Source: Desulfocapsaceae bacterium
GTDB taxonomy: Bacteria > Desulfobacterota > Desulfobulbia > Desulfobulbales > Desulfocapsaceae
Reading direction: 5' to 3'
NCBI GenBank assembly: GCA_029934775.1
Contig: JAOZLO010000018.1
Location: forward strand, 1-8,863
DNA length: 8,863 nucleotides
A model generated the notes under the pieces. The model was given only the letters and a program-made list of their open reading frames with translations, did no database searches and had not been told where the DNA came from. The position numbers were made by a program, and so were the translations under genes. Positions 1 through 6,615 of this stretch are shown piece by piece. Positions within the stretch are counted from its first letter, which is position 1; every line of letters begins with the position of its first letter.

Positions 1-2
1 TA

Positions 3-344
3 ATCTATTCCCAGGTTTCTTTTTACAATTATAAAGATACTCCGCCTGGTTGGCTGGAACAACAGTATGATAACTCTGCTGTAGTCTGGGTTACGGCAGA
101 CTCTGTGTCGATGGTATTTGAGGCTTTGACAGCCGGGTGCAAGGTTGGTGTTATACCTGTTGTCTGGAAAAAAAAGTTTAACAAATTCCAGAAGAGTGTA
201 ACATTTTTAGAAGAGAATGACTTTGTACTTCACTACGATGCATGGGCCAGGCAGAATCGAACCTGGTCAGAACATGACAATATAAATGAAGCACAGAGAT
301 GTGCTGATATCATAATTGGACGATGGTGGCAAAAAAACTTGTAG
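3..344 (+). CDS. ELM1-family putative glycosyltransferase (C-terminal part, 5' end outside window)
   Basis: The open frame runs in from the left edge with no start codon, so only the last 113 residues or so are visible. The segment reading VWVTADSVSMVFEALTAG, followed by a hydrophobic GVIPV strand, matches the conserved C-terminal part of the ELM1 family (DUF1022, Pfam Mito_fiss_Elm1). Bacterial members are treated as putative GT-B glycosyltransferases near LPS or capsule genes. The VTADS-x-SM-x-EA region corresponds to the donor-binding end of such folds. An internal ATG at 105 lies inside this conserved motif and is not the real start. The gene overlaps the next one by 22 bp, which suggests translational coupling and a shared role in surface-glycan assembly. 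The sugar transferred cannot be read from the sequence. The family call is fairly secure; the enzymatic role is inferred. Confidence 0.8.
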   Translation: MYSQVSFYNYKDTPPGWLEQQYDNSAVVWVTADSVSMVFEALTAGCKVGVIPVVWKKKFNKFQKSVTFLEENDFVLHYDAWARQNRTWSEHDNINEAQRCADIIIGRWWQKNL

Positions 345-2605
345 TTGTTCAGCTTCTGCCGGATCTTGATGAGGGCGGGGTTGAAGGAGAAACAGTAGAT
401 TTAGCTGTTTACCTGGCAAAAAATGGATTTAAATCTATCGTTATCTCTGGAGGTGGACGCCTGGTACCTCTGGTGGAAAAGAGTGGCGGAATACACATGC
501 GCTGGCCATATATTGGGGAAAAATCTATTCGATGTCTCCAGTATATTTTAAAGCTCAAGCATTTTCTTCTTGAAGAGAATGTTGATATTCTTCATTTGCG
601 GTCCCGTTTGCCTGCGTGGATAGGTTATATGGCCTGGAAGCTGATTCCTGAGGAGAAAAGGCCAACTCTCATTACCACATTTCATGGGTTTTATTCAGTA
701 AACTCGTATTCTTCTATTATGACAAGAGGGGAGAGAGTTGTCGCAGTTTCAGAAACAATAAAAAGTCATATTCTAAAAAACTATTCGGTTGATGAGAAAA
801 AAATCCACCTCATACATGGGGGATTTGATGAAGATGAATTTTCGCCGGAAAATGTAACAGAAGATCGTATCCGAACTTTGCAGAAAAAATGGAATCTCTC
901 TTCTCAAAATAGCCCTGTCATTGTGTTACCAGGGCGGCTGACTCTATGGAAGGGGCAGGATGTGTTCATTGAGAGTCTTGCCCTTCTTAAGGGGCAGGAT
1001 TTTACTGCACTATGTATAGGTGATACGGAAGAAAATCCATCTTTCAGCAAAAAATTACAAGATCAGATAGATCTCAACGGTCTTGAGGAAAAAGTAAAAC
1101 TCGTAGGACATTGTGCCGATATGCCGGCCGCTTTTATGCTTGCAGATGTTGTAGTTTCAGCGAGTTCTACTCAGCCGGAAGCCTTTGGAAAAGTGGCAAT
1201 AGAGGCAATGGCAATGAAAAAACCTGTTATTGCAACAGCCCATGGCGGCAGTCTGGAGACTGTTGTGTCAGGAGAAACAGGGTGGCTCGTACCTCCACTT
1301 GACCCTGAAAAATTGGCAAATGCTATTGAGGAGGCTCTAGTTTACCCTGACAAAGCGGTAGAACTTGGACGGCAGGGGTTCAAAAGAGTACATCAGCACT
1401 TTACTGCTCTGAGTATGTGCAAAACAACAGTTCAGCTATATCTTGAGTCATATGACTGCAAAACTTTGCACAGTGATCGCACTCAGATGACTGTACTGCA
1501 GTTGCTGCCCGAATTGGAGAGTGGCGGTGTTGAGAGAGGTACTCTTGAAATGGGCCATTATTTAGTTGAAAAGGGTCATCGGTCAATTGTTGTATCCAAT
1601 GGAGGACGGTTGGTAGAACAGTTGTTAGAAGAGGGGAGCAAGCATATTTTCAGGAATATTGGCTCGAAAAGTCCAAGTGCCCTGTTACACATATTGCCAA
1701 TCAGGCGTCTTTTAAAAAAAGAAAAAGTTGATATCCTTCACCTTCGTTCGAGGATGCCTGCCTGGGTAGGATATATTGCCTGGAAAAGCCTTCCCAAAAA
1801 ACATCGCCCGGTTCTGGTAACGACCTTCCATGGTTTCTATTCTATAAATGCATACAGCGCTATAATGGCAAAAGGTGAAGGTGTTATCGCCATTTCTAAG
1901 AGTATCAAGAAACATATTTTTGAAAACTATGACACAACAGACAATGTCCGTCTCATTTTCCGTGGAGTAGATTCTGACTATTTTAATCCGGATAATGTTG
2001 ATTCTTCTCGTCTGGAAAAATTAAAAGAATCATGGCATCTGGGCGAGGGTAAGAAAATACTTATGTTGCCCGGCAGATTAACAAGATTGAAAGGGCAGGA
2101 AGTTTTCTTGAAAAGTCTTCTTCATGTCAATAACTCCGATTATATTGCTGTTCTAGTGGGAGATACCCTGGATAATCCTGGCTATACCGCAGAATTAAAT
2201 GAATTTATAGAAAAAAACGGCTTAAAAGAGAAAGCTGTTCTGGTGGGATATTGTGGAGATATGCCGGCAGCTTTTATGCTGGCTGACATCGTTTTATCGA
2301 CCTCTTCATCTGAACCTGAAGCTTTCGGCAGAACAACTGTTGAAGCAATGGCCATGGGGAAGCCTGTCATCGCAACTGCGCATGGAGGAAGCCTTGAGAC
2401 TGTAATACATAATGAAAATGGATGGCTGGTAGAACCGTCCAATGAAAAATCTTTAGCCAGGGCCATTGAAAAAGCATTGCGTATGAATGAAAATGAGCTG
2501 GAAGAATTAGGAAATAATGGAAAGGTGAGGGTGAAGAAGAAATTTACGGCCCAAGCAATGTGTGATCAGACAGTGGCTTATTATGAGGATTTATTGGCAC
2601 CTTAA
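323..2605 (+). CDS. Tandem double-domain GT4 glycosyltransferase (two fused units)
   Basis: This 760-residue protein consists of two complete GT-B family 4 glycosyltransferase units, residues 1-376 and 389-760, joined by a short linker. A typical family member is one unit of about 370 residues. Each unit has an N-terminal LLP-acidic-GGVE motif (residues 11-21 and 394-404), an LHLRSR segment, TTFHGFYS, a PGRLT..KG nucleotide-phosphate loop (R205/K210 and R585/K590) and the E-x7-E signature (E286/E294 and E666/E674), then PVIATAHGGSLETV. The halves look about half identical by eye. The C-terminal half has the more canonical motifs (GGVERG, FRGVD, FGR), whereas the N-terminal half reads GGVEGE, HGGFD and FGK. 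Unit 2 begins at M389 (ATG at 1487) with no clear Shine-Dalgarno, so this looks like a true fusion. There is no signal peptide or membrane segment, so it is probably cytosolic or peripheral at the inner membrane. It likely adds sugars to LPS core or another glycan; donor and acceptor are unknown. Confidence 0.88.
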   Translation: MVAKKLVVVQLLPDLDEGGVEGETVDLAVYLAKNGFKSIVISGGGRLVPLVEKSGGIHMRWPYIGEKSIRCLQYILKLKHFLLEENVDILHLRSRLPAWIGYMAWKLIPEEKRPTLITTFHGFYSVNSYSSIMTRGERVVAVSETIKSHILKNYSVDEKKIHLIHGGFDEDEFSPENVTEDRIRTLQKKWNLSSQNSPVIVLPGRLTLWKGQDVFIESLALLKGQDFTALCIGDTEENPSFSKKLQDQIDLNGLEEKVKLVGHCADMPAAFMLADVVVSASSTQPEAFGKVAIEAMAMKKPVIATAHGGSLETVVSGETGWLVPPLDPEKLANAIEEALVYPDKAVELGRQGFKRVHQHFTALSMCKTTVQLYLESYDCKTLHSDRTQMTVLQLLPELESGGVERGTLEMGHYLVEKGHRSIVVSNGGRLVEQLLEEGSKHIFRNIGSKSPSALLHILPIRRLLKKEKVDILHLRSRMPAWVGYIAWKSLPKKHRPVLVTTFHGFYSINAYSAIMAKGEGVIAISKSIKKHIFENYDTTDNVRLIFRGVDSDYFNPDNVDSSRLEKLKESWHLGEGKKILMLPGRLTRLKGQEVFLKSLLHVNNSDYIAVLVGDTLDNPGYTAELNEFIEKNGLKEKAVLVGYCGDMPAAFMLADIVLSTSSSEPEAFGRTTVEAMAMGKPVIATAHGGSLETVIHNENGWLVEPSNEKSLARAIEKALRMNENELEELGNNGKVRVKKKFTAQAMCDQTVAYYEDLLAP

Positions 2606-2628
2606 TCATGAGAAATGTGGGTTATATT

Positions 2629-2817
2629 TTACTTTTTTTCTTCTCTGAGATGTTTGTTTAAAAATTCACATTCCTGTGGAGACAGGTCATATTTGAGTTC
2701 AATTAACTGCAGCAGCTGCCATCGGGTTTTTTCCGGTGAGGTCAGGAGTAATTCTGAAAATTCTATTATAGCTTTTTTTATTTTATCACTGGGAGGATGT
2801 AGTGAGTGGTGTGCCAT
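2629..2817 (-). CDS. Small hypothetical protein downstream of glgB (62 aa)
   Basis: I do not recognise this family. The 62-residue product starts MAHHSLHPPSDK, is charged, lacks cysteine-pair, membrane or signal features, and looks largely helical. The stretch KIKKAIIEFSELLLTSPEKT and then LLQLIELKYDLSPQECEFL suggests two or three amphipathic helices, and the tail is rich in K and E. It is preferred over the plus-strand frame covering the same bases (2615-2821) because its composition is protein-like, while the other frame is rich in S, C and F. It lies 69 bp after glgB on the same strand, so the two may be cotranscribed. Its stop codon is only 23 bp from the convergent glycosyltransferase stop, and no hairpin terminator is visible between them. 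The ribosome site is weak: an AAGAGA run ends about 8 nt before the ATG. It could be a non-functional frame, but coding is favoured. Confidence 0.6.
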   Translation of the reverse strand: MAHHSLHPPSDKIKKAIIEFSELLLTSPEKTRWQLLQLIELKYDLSPQECEFLNKHLREEKK

Positions 2818-2886
2818 ATAGCCGTCTCTTTTTAAAGGAAGTGGATAAATTACTGACCTCGATCAGCGAGTATAATGGTGATTCTG

Positions 2887-5094
2887 TTAATCTACCACCG
2901 GCTGCAGAATAATGCCCCCCAGAGGCGGTACTGATAGTGTTGTGTGAAATGGTGCCTGACCGTATGGTTCTGGATTTGCATTATATAATTTCATATCAAC
3001 CACGCTGGTGCCGCCGAATTCCTCCATGTCTGAACACAGTACTGCCTTGTATCTGCAGTTTTGAGGTAATCCGATCTTGTAATATTTGAAAGTCTGCGGA
3101 GTATAATTGAATATGCAGACTACGTGGTTTTCTCGTTTTCGACCAAATCGAGCGTAGGAAATGATTGAGTTGTTTCGATCTTCTATGTCCAGCCATTGGA
3201 AGCCATCTTCACTGAAGTCCATTTCCCATAATGCTGGTGTTTCTTTGTAAAATACGTTGAGTCTGGCAAGGAAATTGAAAAGTTGCTGATGTAATTCGTT
3301 CCCTTCCAAAAGATGCCAGTCCAGACTCCGTTTACAGTGCCATTCATTCCATTGACCAAATTCCGAACCCATAAAGAGCAACTTCTTTCCTGGATGCATC
3401 CATAAACTGAAAAGCAAAAGGCGGAGATTTGCAAATTTTTGCCAGGTATCGCCTGGCATTTTACTCAGCAGTGAGTTTTTCCCATGAACTACCTCATCAT
3501 GGGAGAGAGGAAGAATAAAATTTTCAGAAAAAGCATACATTATTGAAAATGTAAGTAAATTATGGTGGAATTTTCTATGGACTGGATCTTTGGAAAAATA
3601 ATTTAAAATATCATTCATCCATCCCATATTCCACTTAAACCCGAACCCAAGACCACCTTTATCAGCCGGTTTTGAGACACCGTAAAAACTTGTTGATTCC
3701 TCTGCAATCAAAAGAGTATTGGGGTGGTGATCATAGACTATAGAGTTGAGATGACGAATAAACTCTATAGCTTCAAGGTTCTCTCGTCCACCATAGCAGT
3801 TAGGCAGCCATTCATTTTCCTTTCTGGAATAGTCAAGGTAGAGCATGGAGGCTACCGCATCAACACGAAGGCCATCAATATGATATTTGTCTAACCAGAA
3901 AAGTACGTTCGCTATGAGGTAATTACTTACTTCGTTTCGTCCATAATTATAAATAAAAGTTCCCCATTCCGGATGTGATCCTCTTCGGACATCTTCGTGC
4001 TCATACAGGGCTGTACCGTCAAAATTTCCTAAGCTGTGTTTATCTTTCGGAAAATGTGCAGGAACCCAATCGAGAATGACTCCAAGATCATTCCGGTGGC
4101 AGGAATCAACAAAATACATGAACTCTTCAGGGGTGCCATATCTACTGGTAATACTGAATGGTCCGGTCACTTGATATCCCCAGGACTCATCCAGAGGGTG
4201 CTCCATCACCGGCATAAGTTCGATATGAGTAAATCCGAGCTTTTTCACGTGAGGAATTAAACTTTTTGCAAGTTCTTTATAGGTGAGGAATCGATCCGGA
4301 TCTGACGGATCGCGACGCCACGAACCCGGGTGAACCTCGTAAATTGACATGGGTCTGTCATACGGGGCTATAGACAGCTTTTCCTTTTGCCATTTATGAT
4401 CATTCCATTCATAGTGATCAAGTTTTTTTACTATAGAGGCTGTATCGGGACGAAGCTCCCCGTAGAATTGAAAAGGATCTGACTTTTCTATGATTTGACC
4501 ACTTTTTGTTCGTATTTGGTATTTGTAATATTCTCCTTCATTGAAGTTAGGAATAAAAATCTCCCAAACTCCTGATATCCCAAGTGATCTTAGTGCGTGG
4601 ATACGTCCGTCCCAGCCGTTGAATCCACCAATTACAGAAACAGCCTGAGCATTAGGTGCCCAGACCCTGAAAATACAGCCATTAACGCCTTCTACGTCGA
4701 TAAGATGACTGCCGAAATGATCATACAATTTGTAATTTCTTCCTGCATTGAAAAGAAAACGATCCTGTTCTCCCAGAAGTACGGGGAATCGATAGGGATC
4801 ATTTATGCATTGGGTATCTCCATTTTGATAGCAGATTTCGTACTGATAGTTAAATGCAGAGAGGTGAGGGTCAGATAGTGTATCTATTTTGAGGATTATC
4901 TCGAAAAAGCCTTCAGGATGCGTTTTTTTCATTGAAAGACGGATTTTCCCTAGCAGAAGATGTACTTTTTCTGCATGTGGTTGAAAAGTTCTCAAAGTAA
5001 CACTCTGGGAATCAGGCACAGAAAAATGTGCACCCAAAATCTGGAAAGGATCGTGATGTCTAAAGTCGACTATTTTTTTGAAGTCATTTTGCAT
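2887..5094 (-). CDS. glgB: 1,4-alpha-glucan branching enzyme GlgB (GH13)
   Basis: GlgB cuts alpha-1,4 chains and re-joins them as alpha-1,6 branches during glycogen synthesis in the cytoplasm. The 735 residues compare with 728 in E. coli. The order is an N-terminal GlgB module (FRHHDPFQILGAH, about 11-120), a CBM48 module (FRVWAPNAQAVSVIGGFNGW, about 142-230), the GH13 barrel (about 250-620) and a C-terminal beta domain. Catalytic regions are intact: DWVPAHF (342-348), GLRVDAVASM with nucleophile D412, AEEST with acid/base E465, and SHDEVVHGK with D533. These sit exactly seven residues after E. coli D405, E458 and D526. The SWGYQVTGPFSIT segment departs slightly from the usual SWGYQ-x-TG-x(Y)-x-PT. 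The ATG at 5094 is the only sensible start; the nearest GAGG lies 16 nt away, so translation may be weak. No other glycogen gene is in the window. Immediately upstream lies a large palindrome. Confidence 0.97.
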   Translation of the reverse strand: MQNDFKKIVDFRHHDPFQILGAHFSVPDSQSVTLRTFQPHAEKVHLLLGKIRLSMKKTHPEGFFEIILKIDTLSDPHLSAFNYQYEICYQNGDTQCINDPYRFPVLLGEQDRFLFNAGRNYKLYDHFGSHLIDVEGVNGCIFRVWAPNAQAVSVIGGFNGWDGRIHALRSLGISGVWEIFIPNFNEGEYYKYQIRTKSGQIIEKSDPFQFYGELRPDTASIVKKLDHYEWNDHKWQKEKLSIAPYDRPMSIYEVHPGSWRRDPSDPDRFLTYKELAKSLIPHVKKLGFTHIELMPVMEHPLDESWGYQVTGPFSITSRYGTPEEFMYFVDSCHRNDLGVILDWVPAHFPKDKHSLGNFDGTALYEHEDVRRGSHPEWGTFIYNYGRNEVSNYLIANVLFWLDKYHIDGLRVDAVASMLYLDYSRKENEWLPNCYGGRENLEAIEFIRHLNSIVYDHHPNTLLIAEESTSFYGVSKPADKGGLGFGFKWNMGWMNDILNYFSKDPVHRKFHHNLLTFSIMYAFSENFILPLSHDEVVHGKNSLLSKMPGDTWQKFANLRLLLFSLWMHPGKKLLFMGSEFGQWNEWHCKRSLDWHLLEGNELHQQLFNFLARLNVFYKETPALWEMDFSEDGFQWLDIEDRNNSIISYARFGRKRENHVVCIFNYTPQTFKYYKIGLPQNCRYKAVLCSDMEEFGGTSVVDMKLYNANPEPYGQAPFHTTLSVPPLGGIILQPVVD

Positions 5095-5120
5095 GGTAAT
5101 TTTTTTAAAACCTCAAAGCT

Positions 5121-5263
5121 AGGAGCCTGTCCGAGAATGCTCTTTTTCCCCAACTCTTCGTTATCTCAAAATAATAATGCTCAACATATCAACTATATGC
5201 CTGCGCTTATTATTTCGAGATGCCTCGATTTGTGAAAAAATTGCTGTTCTCAGACAACCTCCT
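5121..5263. repeat. 143-bp imperfect palindrome, MITE-like element
   Basis: Two 57-nt arms (5121-5177 and 5207-5263) are imperfect inverted repeats of each other with no gap needed, separated by a 28-nt loop. The outer ends are the best matched: AGGAGCCTGTCCGAGAA on the left against TTCTCAGACAACCTCCT on the right, 14 of 17 pairing. So are the inner ends, ATCTCAAAATAATAA against TTATTATTTCGAGAT. The middle of the arms is poorly paired except for A/T runs. There is no coding capacity and no obvious target-site duplication at the edges. Terminal inverted repeats, small size and an intergenic position are typical of a MITE or a degenerate insertion-sequence remnant. It ends 26 bp upstream of the glgB start, so the glgB message either passes through it or begins inside it. 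Confidence 0.65.
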
Positions 5264-5384
5264 GGGTGAAACTATCTGTTTGTGAGTGGCTTGGAAATAA
5301 ATTATTTCTGTTCCAGTTTACCTGATCCGGATATAATAGTAGGATATAAATACGGATTTGTCATTGTCTATATACATTTGTTGC

Positions 5385-5413
5385 CCTGCAATGGAGCGGT
5401 GGTATCCTGCAGG
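5385..5413. other. Bulged stem-loop in the glgB-yqgE spacer
   Basis: CCTGCA (5385-5390) pairs with TGCAGG (5408-5413). After a two-base bulge (AT) on the left arm, GGA (5393-5395) pairs with TCC (5405-5407), giving nine base pairs around a nine-base loop. It lies in the gene-free region between glgB and yqgE. It is not followed by a T-run, so it does not look like an intrinsic terminator. It may be part of a structured RNA or a degraded mobile-element end. Function unknown. Confidence 0.35.
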
Positions 5414-5442
5414 TACGATTGTTTAATGCTTTTATTTCTTGC

Positions 5443-5499
5443 TTTAATTACCCCCAAGAGGGTACCGAGCAACGGACTTTCTGGAGTAGGGGGATTAAA
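5443..5499. other. Structured 57-nt element closed by an 11-bp bulged stem
   Basis: TTTAAT (5443-5448), a two-base bulge (TA) and CCCCC (5451-5455) pair with GGGGG (5489-5493) and ATTAAA (5494-5499), an 11-bp helix enclosing 33 bases. Inside are two short possible hairpins, CCG-AGCAA-CGG (5465-5475) and ACT-TTCTGG-AGT (5476-5487). It lies 25 bp upstream of the -35 hexamer assigned to yqgE, so that promoter would not transcribe it. It does not match riboswitch consensus patterns that I can recall. A small RNA, a protein-binding site or a mobile-element relic are all possible. Confidence 0.35.
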
Positions 5500-5524
5500 C
5501 CTGACAAACAGAATTGAGATAACC

Positions 5525-5554
5525 TTGACGAGCATACTGTTGGTTTGATAAAAT
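5525..5554 (+). promoter_or_regulatory. Sigma70-like promoter with extended -10 for the yqgE operon
   Basis: TTGACG (5525-5530) and TAAAAT (5549-5554) are separated by 18 bp, and the -10 is preceded by TG plus one base (an extended -10). Each hexamer differs from consensus at one position. Transcription would begin near 5561, leaving a leader of roughly 52-67 nt before yqgE. It is the best-matching promoter found in the spacer and faces the yqgE operon. Confidence 0.6.
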
Positions 5555-5595
5555 GATACTGGTAGAAGAGAATTATTGGAGAAAATTATCTTTTC

Positions 5596-5611
5596 TAAGA
5601 TATTAATCTTA
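5596..5611 (+). promoter_or_regulatory. Small hairpin abutting the upstream yqgE ATG
   Basis: TAAGAT (5596-5601) pairs with ATCTTA (5606-5611) around an ATTA loop, ending one base before the ATG at 5613. It occupies the place where a Shine-Dalgarno for that ATG would be. The stem is AT-rich and weak. It argues for initiation at the downstream ATG (5628) or for an unusual initiation context. Confidence 0.3.
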
Positions 5612-5627
5612 AATGGAATATTTTACA

Positions 5628-6203
5628 ATGAGAGACAATTCAACACCTCAGGTTGATTCGTTGACCGGCACTTTTCTTATATCTACCCCACAAATGCCGG
5701 ATCCGCGTTTTGAAGAACATGTGATTTATATATGTGCCCACAGCAGCGAAGGGGCAATGGGAGTTGCCATAAACCAACCCCATGGAGTGTTTACCTTACC
5801 AGAGGTATTACAGGGAGCACAACTGCCAATACCGGAGATTGAGTTTCCACCGATTTACATAGGAGGTCCTGTTGAACTGGAGTCAGCTTTCATCCTTTTT
5901 ATGTCTGATTACTCAACAGATCATCAACTCGCAATAAGTGAAACAGTTTCTTTAACCAGGGAAACAAGGGTGTTGGAAGATATCGCAAATAAAAGGGGGC
6001 CGGAACACTATCTTTTCATCCTGGGATATACGGGGTGGGGAGCGGGACAGTTGGAACATGAACTTGTTGCTAATGGGTGGCTGACTGTTCCTGCTGATGA
6101 TAATATTATATTCAATATGGATAACAGCATGAAATGGAAGGCTGCTGCGATGCAGTTTGGTATTGATATTTCAACTTTTGAAGATGAAATCGGATATGCC
6201 TGA
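5628..6203 (+). CDS. yqgE: YqgE/AlgH family protein (UPF0301, DUF179)
   Basis: The product matches the UPF0301/AlgH family: LTGTFLISTPQMPDPRFEEH near the N-terminus, VIYICAHSSEGAMGVAINQP, then YIGGPVE and, in the C-terminal part, LGYTGWGAGQLEHEL followed by WLTVPAD. The family is a small cytosolic alpha/beta fold whose biochemical role is not established. AlgH was linked to alginate regulation in Pseudomonas. Counted from 5628 it is 191 residues, close to E. coli YqgE at 187. An in-frame ATG at 5613 would add five residues (MEYFT). The later start is chosen because a hairpin fills the ribosome-site position of the first, while GGAA at 5615-5618 lies nine bases before 5628. Neither site is strong. 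It is the first gene of a compact set with the cysteine-cluster gene and rlmH, behind a good promoter. Confidence 0.93.
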   Translation: MRDNSTPQVDSLTGTFLISTPQMPDPRFEEHVIYICAHSSEGAMGVAINQPHGVFTLPEVLQGAQLPIPEIEFPPIYIGGPVELESAFILFMSDYSTDHQLAISETVSLTRETRVLEDIANKRGPEHYLFILGYTGWGAGQLEHELVANGWLTVPADDNIIFNMDNSMKWKAAAMQFGIDISTFEDEIGYA

Positions 6204-6210
6204 ATTTCAT

Positions 6211-6215
6211 GGAGG
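6211..6215 (+). promoter_or_regulatory. Shine-Dalgarno GGAGG setting a GTG start
   Basis: A perfect GGAGG lies eight bases before an in-frame GTG at 6224. The only upstream in-frame ATG (6209) overlaps this motif and has no ribosome site of its own, since it comes directly after the yqgE stop. The motif therefore argues for GTG as the true start of the cysteine-cluster gene. Confidence 0.65.
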
Positions 6216-6223
6216 ACTGTTTA

Positions 6224-6565
6224 GTGGTTGATGTATCAGAGATTTTCAGATGCACCAGATGTGGCTTTTGTTGTCATGGTGAGACAACAGTTTCTCTTGA
6301 TCAGGAAGACCGGTCGAGAATGACAAGAGCACTGAATATGAGTGAGAGTGCTATACGTAAGAAGTATTGGCGTATTTCTGGAAAGAGTGTTCAGATGAAA
6401 ACTGTTGATGGACATTGTATTTTTTATGACAAAGGATGCACCGTCCATAGTGGCAGACCGCATCGTTGTGCCCAATGGCCCCTGCATCCTTCCATCTTGG
6501 ATGATGAGAATAATTTTATCACAATTTCAGAGTCCTGCCCGGGTATTAAAAAGGAGATAGGGTAA
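6224..6565 (+). CDS. YkgJ-family CxxCxxCC cysteine-cluster protein
   Basis: The protein carries the defining CTRCGFCC cluster (C10, C13, C16, C17 from the GTG start) of the YkgJ/UPF0153 family (Pfam CxxCxxCC). Four further cysteines, C65, C72, C82 and C105, sit in HCIFYDKGCTVHSGRPHRC and ESCPG. These eight cysteines very likely bind zinc or an iron-sulfur cluster; the family's reaction is unknown. It is 113 residues from GTG 6224 (118 from ATG 6209). The later start is chosen for its ideal Shine-Dalgarno and because family members begin shortly before the first cysteine. It has no signal or membrane segment and should be cytosolic. It follows yqgE by 20 bp and precedes rlmH by 50 bp, consistent with one operon. 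The anaerobe-like setting fits a metal-cluster protein, but that is inference. Confidence 0.9.
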   Translation: MVDVSEIFRCTRCGFCCHGETTVSLDQEDRSRMTRALNMSESAIRKKYWRISGKSVQMKTVDGHCIFYDKGCTVHSGRPHRCAQWPLHPSILDDENNFITISESCPGIKKEIG

Positions 6566-6615
6566 AAAAGATTGTGTGAAATTCTGACTGAGATCAATAC
6601 AGACAGGACCGAGAC

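Noticed and set aside
323..2605. Assembly artefact duplicating one glycosyltransferase gene
   Set aside because: The halves differ at very many codons and third positions, so they are an old duplication and not a mis-joined copy.
2615..2821. 68-codon plus-strand frame after the glycosyltransferase
   Set aside because: Rich in S, C and F, and antisense to a more protein-like minus-strand frame; treated as its shadow.
5332..5337. TATAAT as a -10 for transcription through the structured spacer
   Set aside because: No acceptable -35 is found 16-18 bp upstream, so it is not listed as a promoter, although it could drive the candidate RNA if one exists.
5380..5415. Possible 6S RNA closing stem (CCCTGCAATG with a GGTATCCTGCAGG-like 3' side)
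   Set aside because: The two sides resemble the ends of 6S RNA, but they are only about 20 bases apart. A 6S RNA needs well over 100 bases with a central bubble between them.
5282..5548. 88-codon open frame in the glgB-yqgE spacer
   Set aside because: It starts at GTG, its translation has no protein-family character, it overlaps the structured elements and the -35 and start of the yqgE promoter, and it has no ribosome site.
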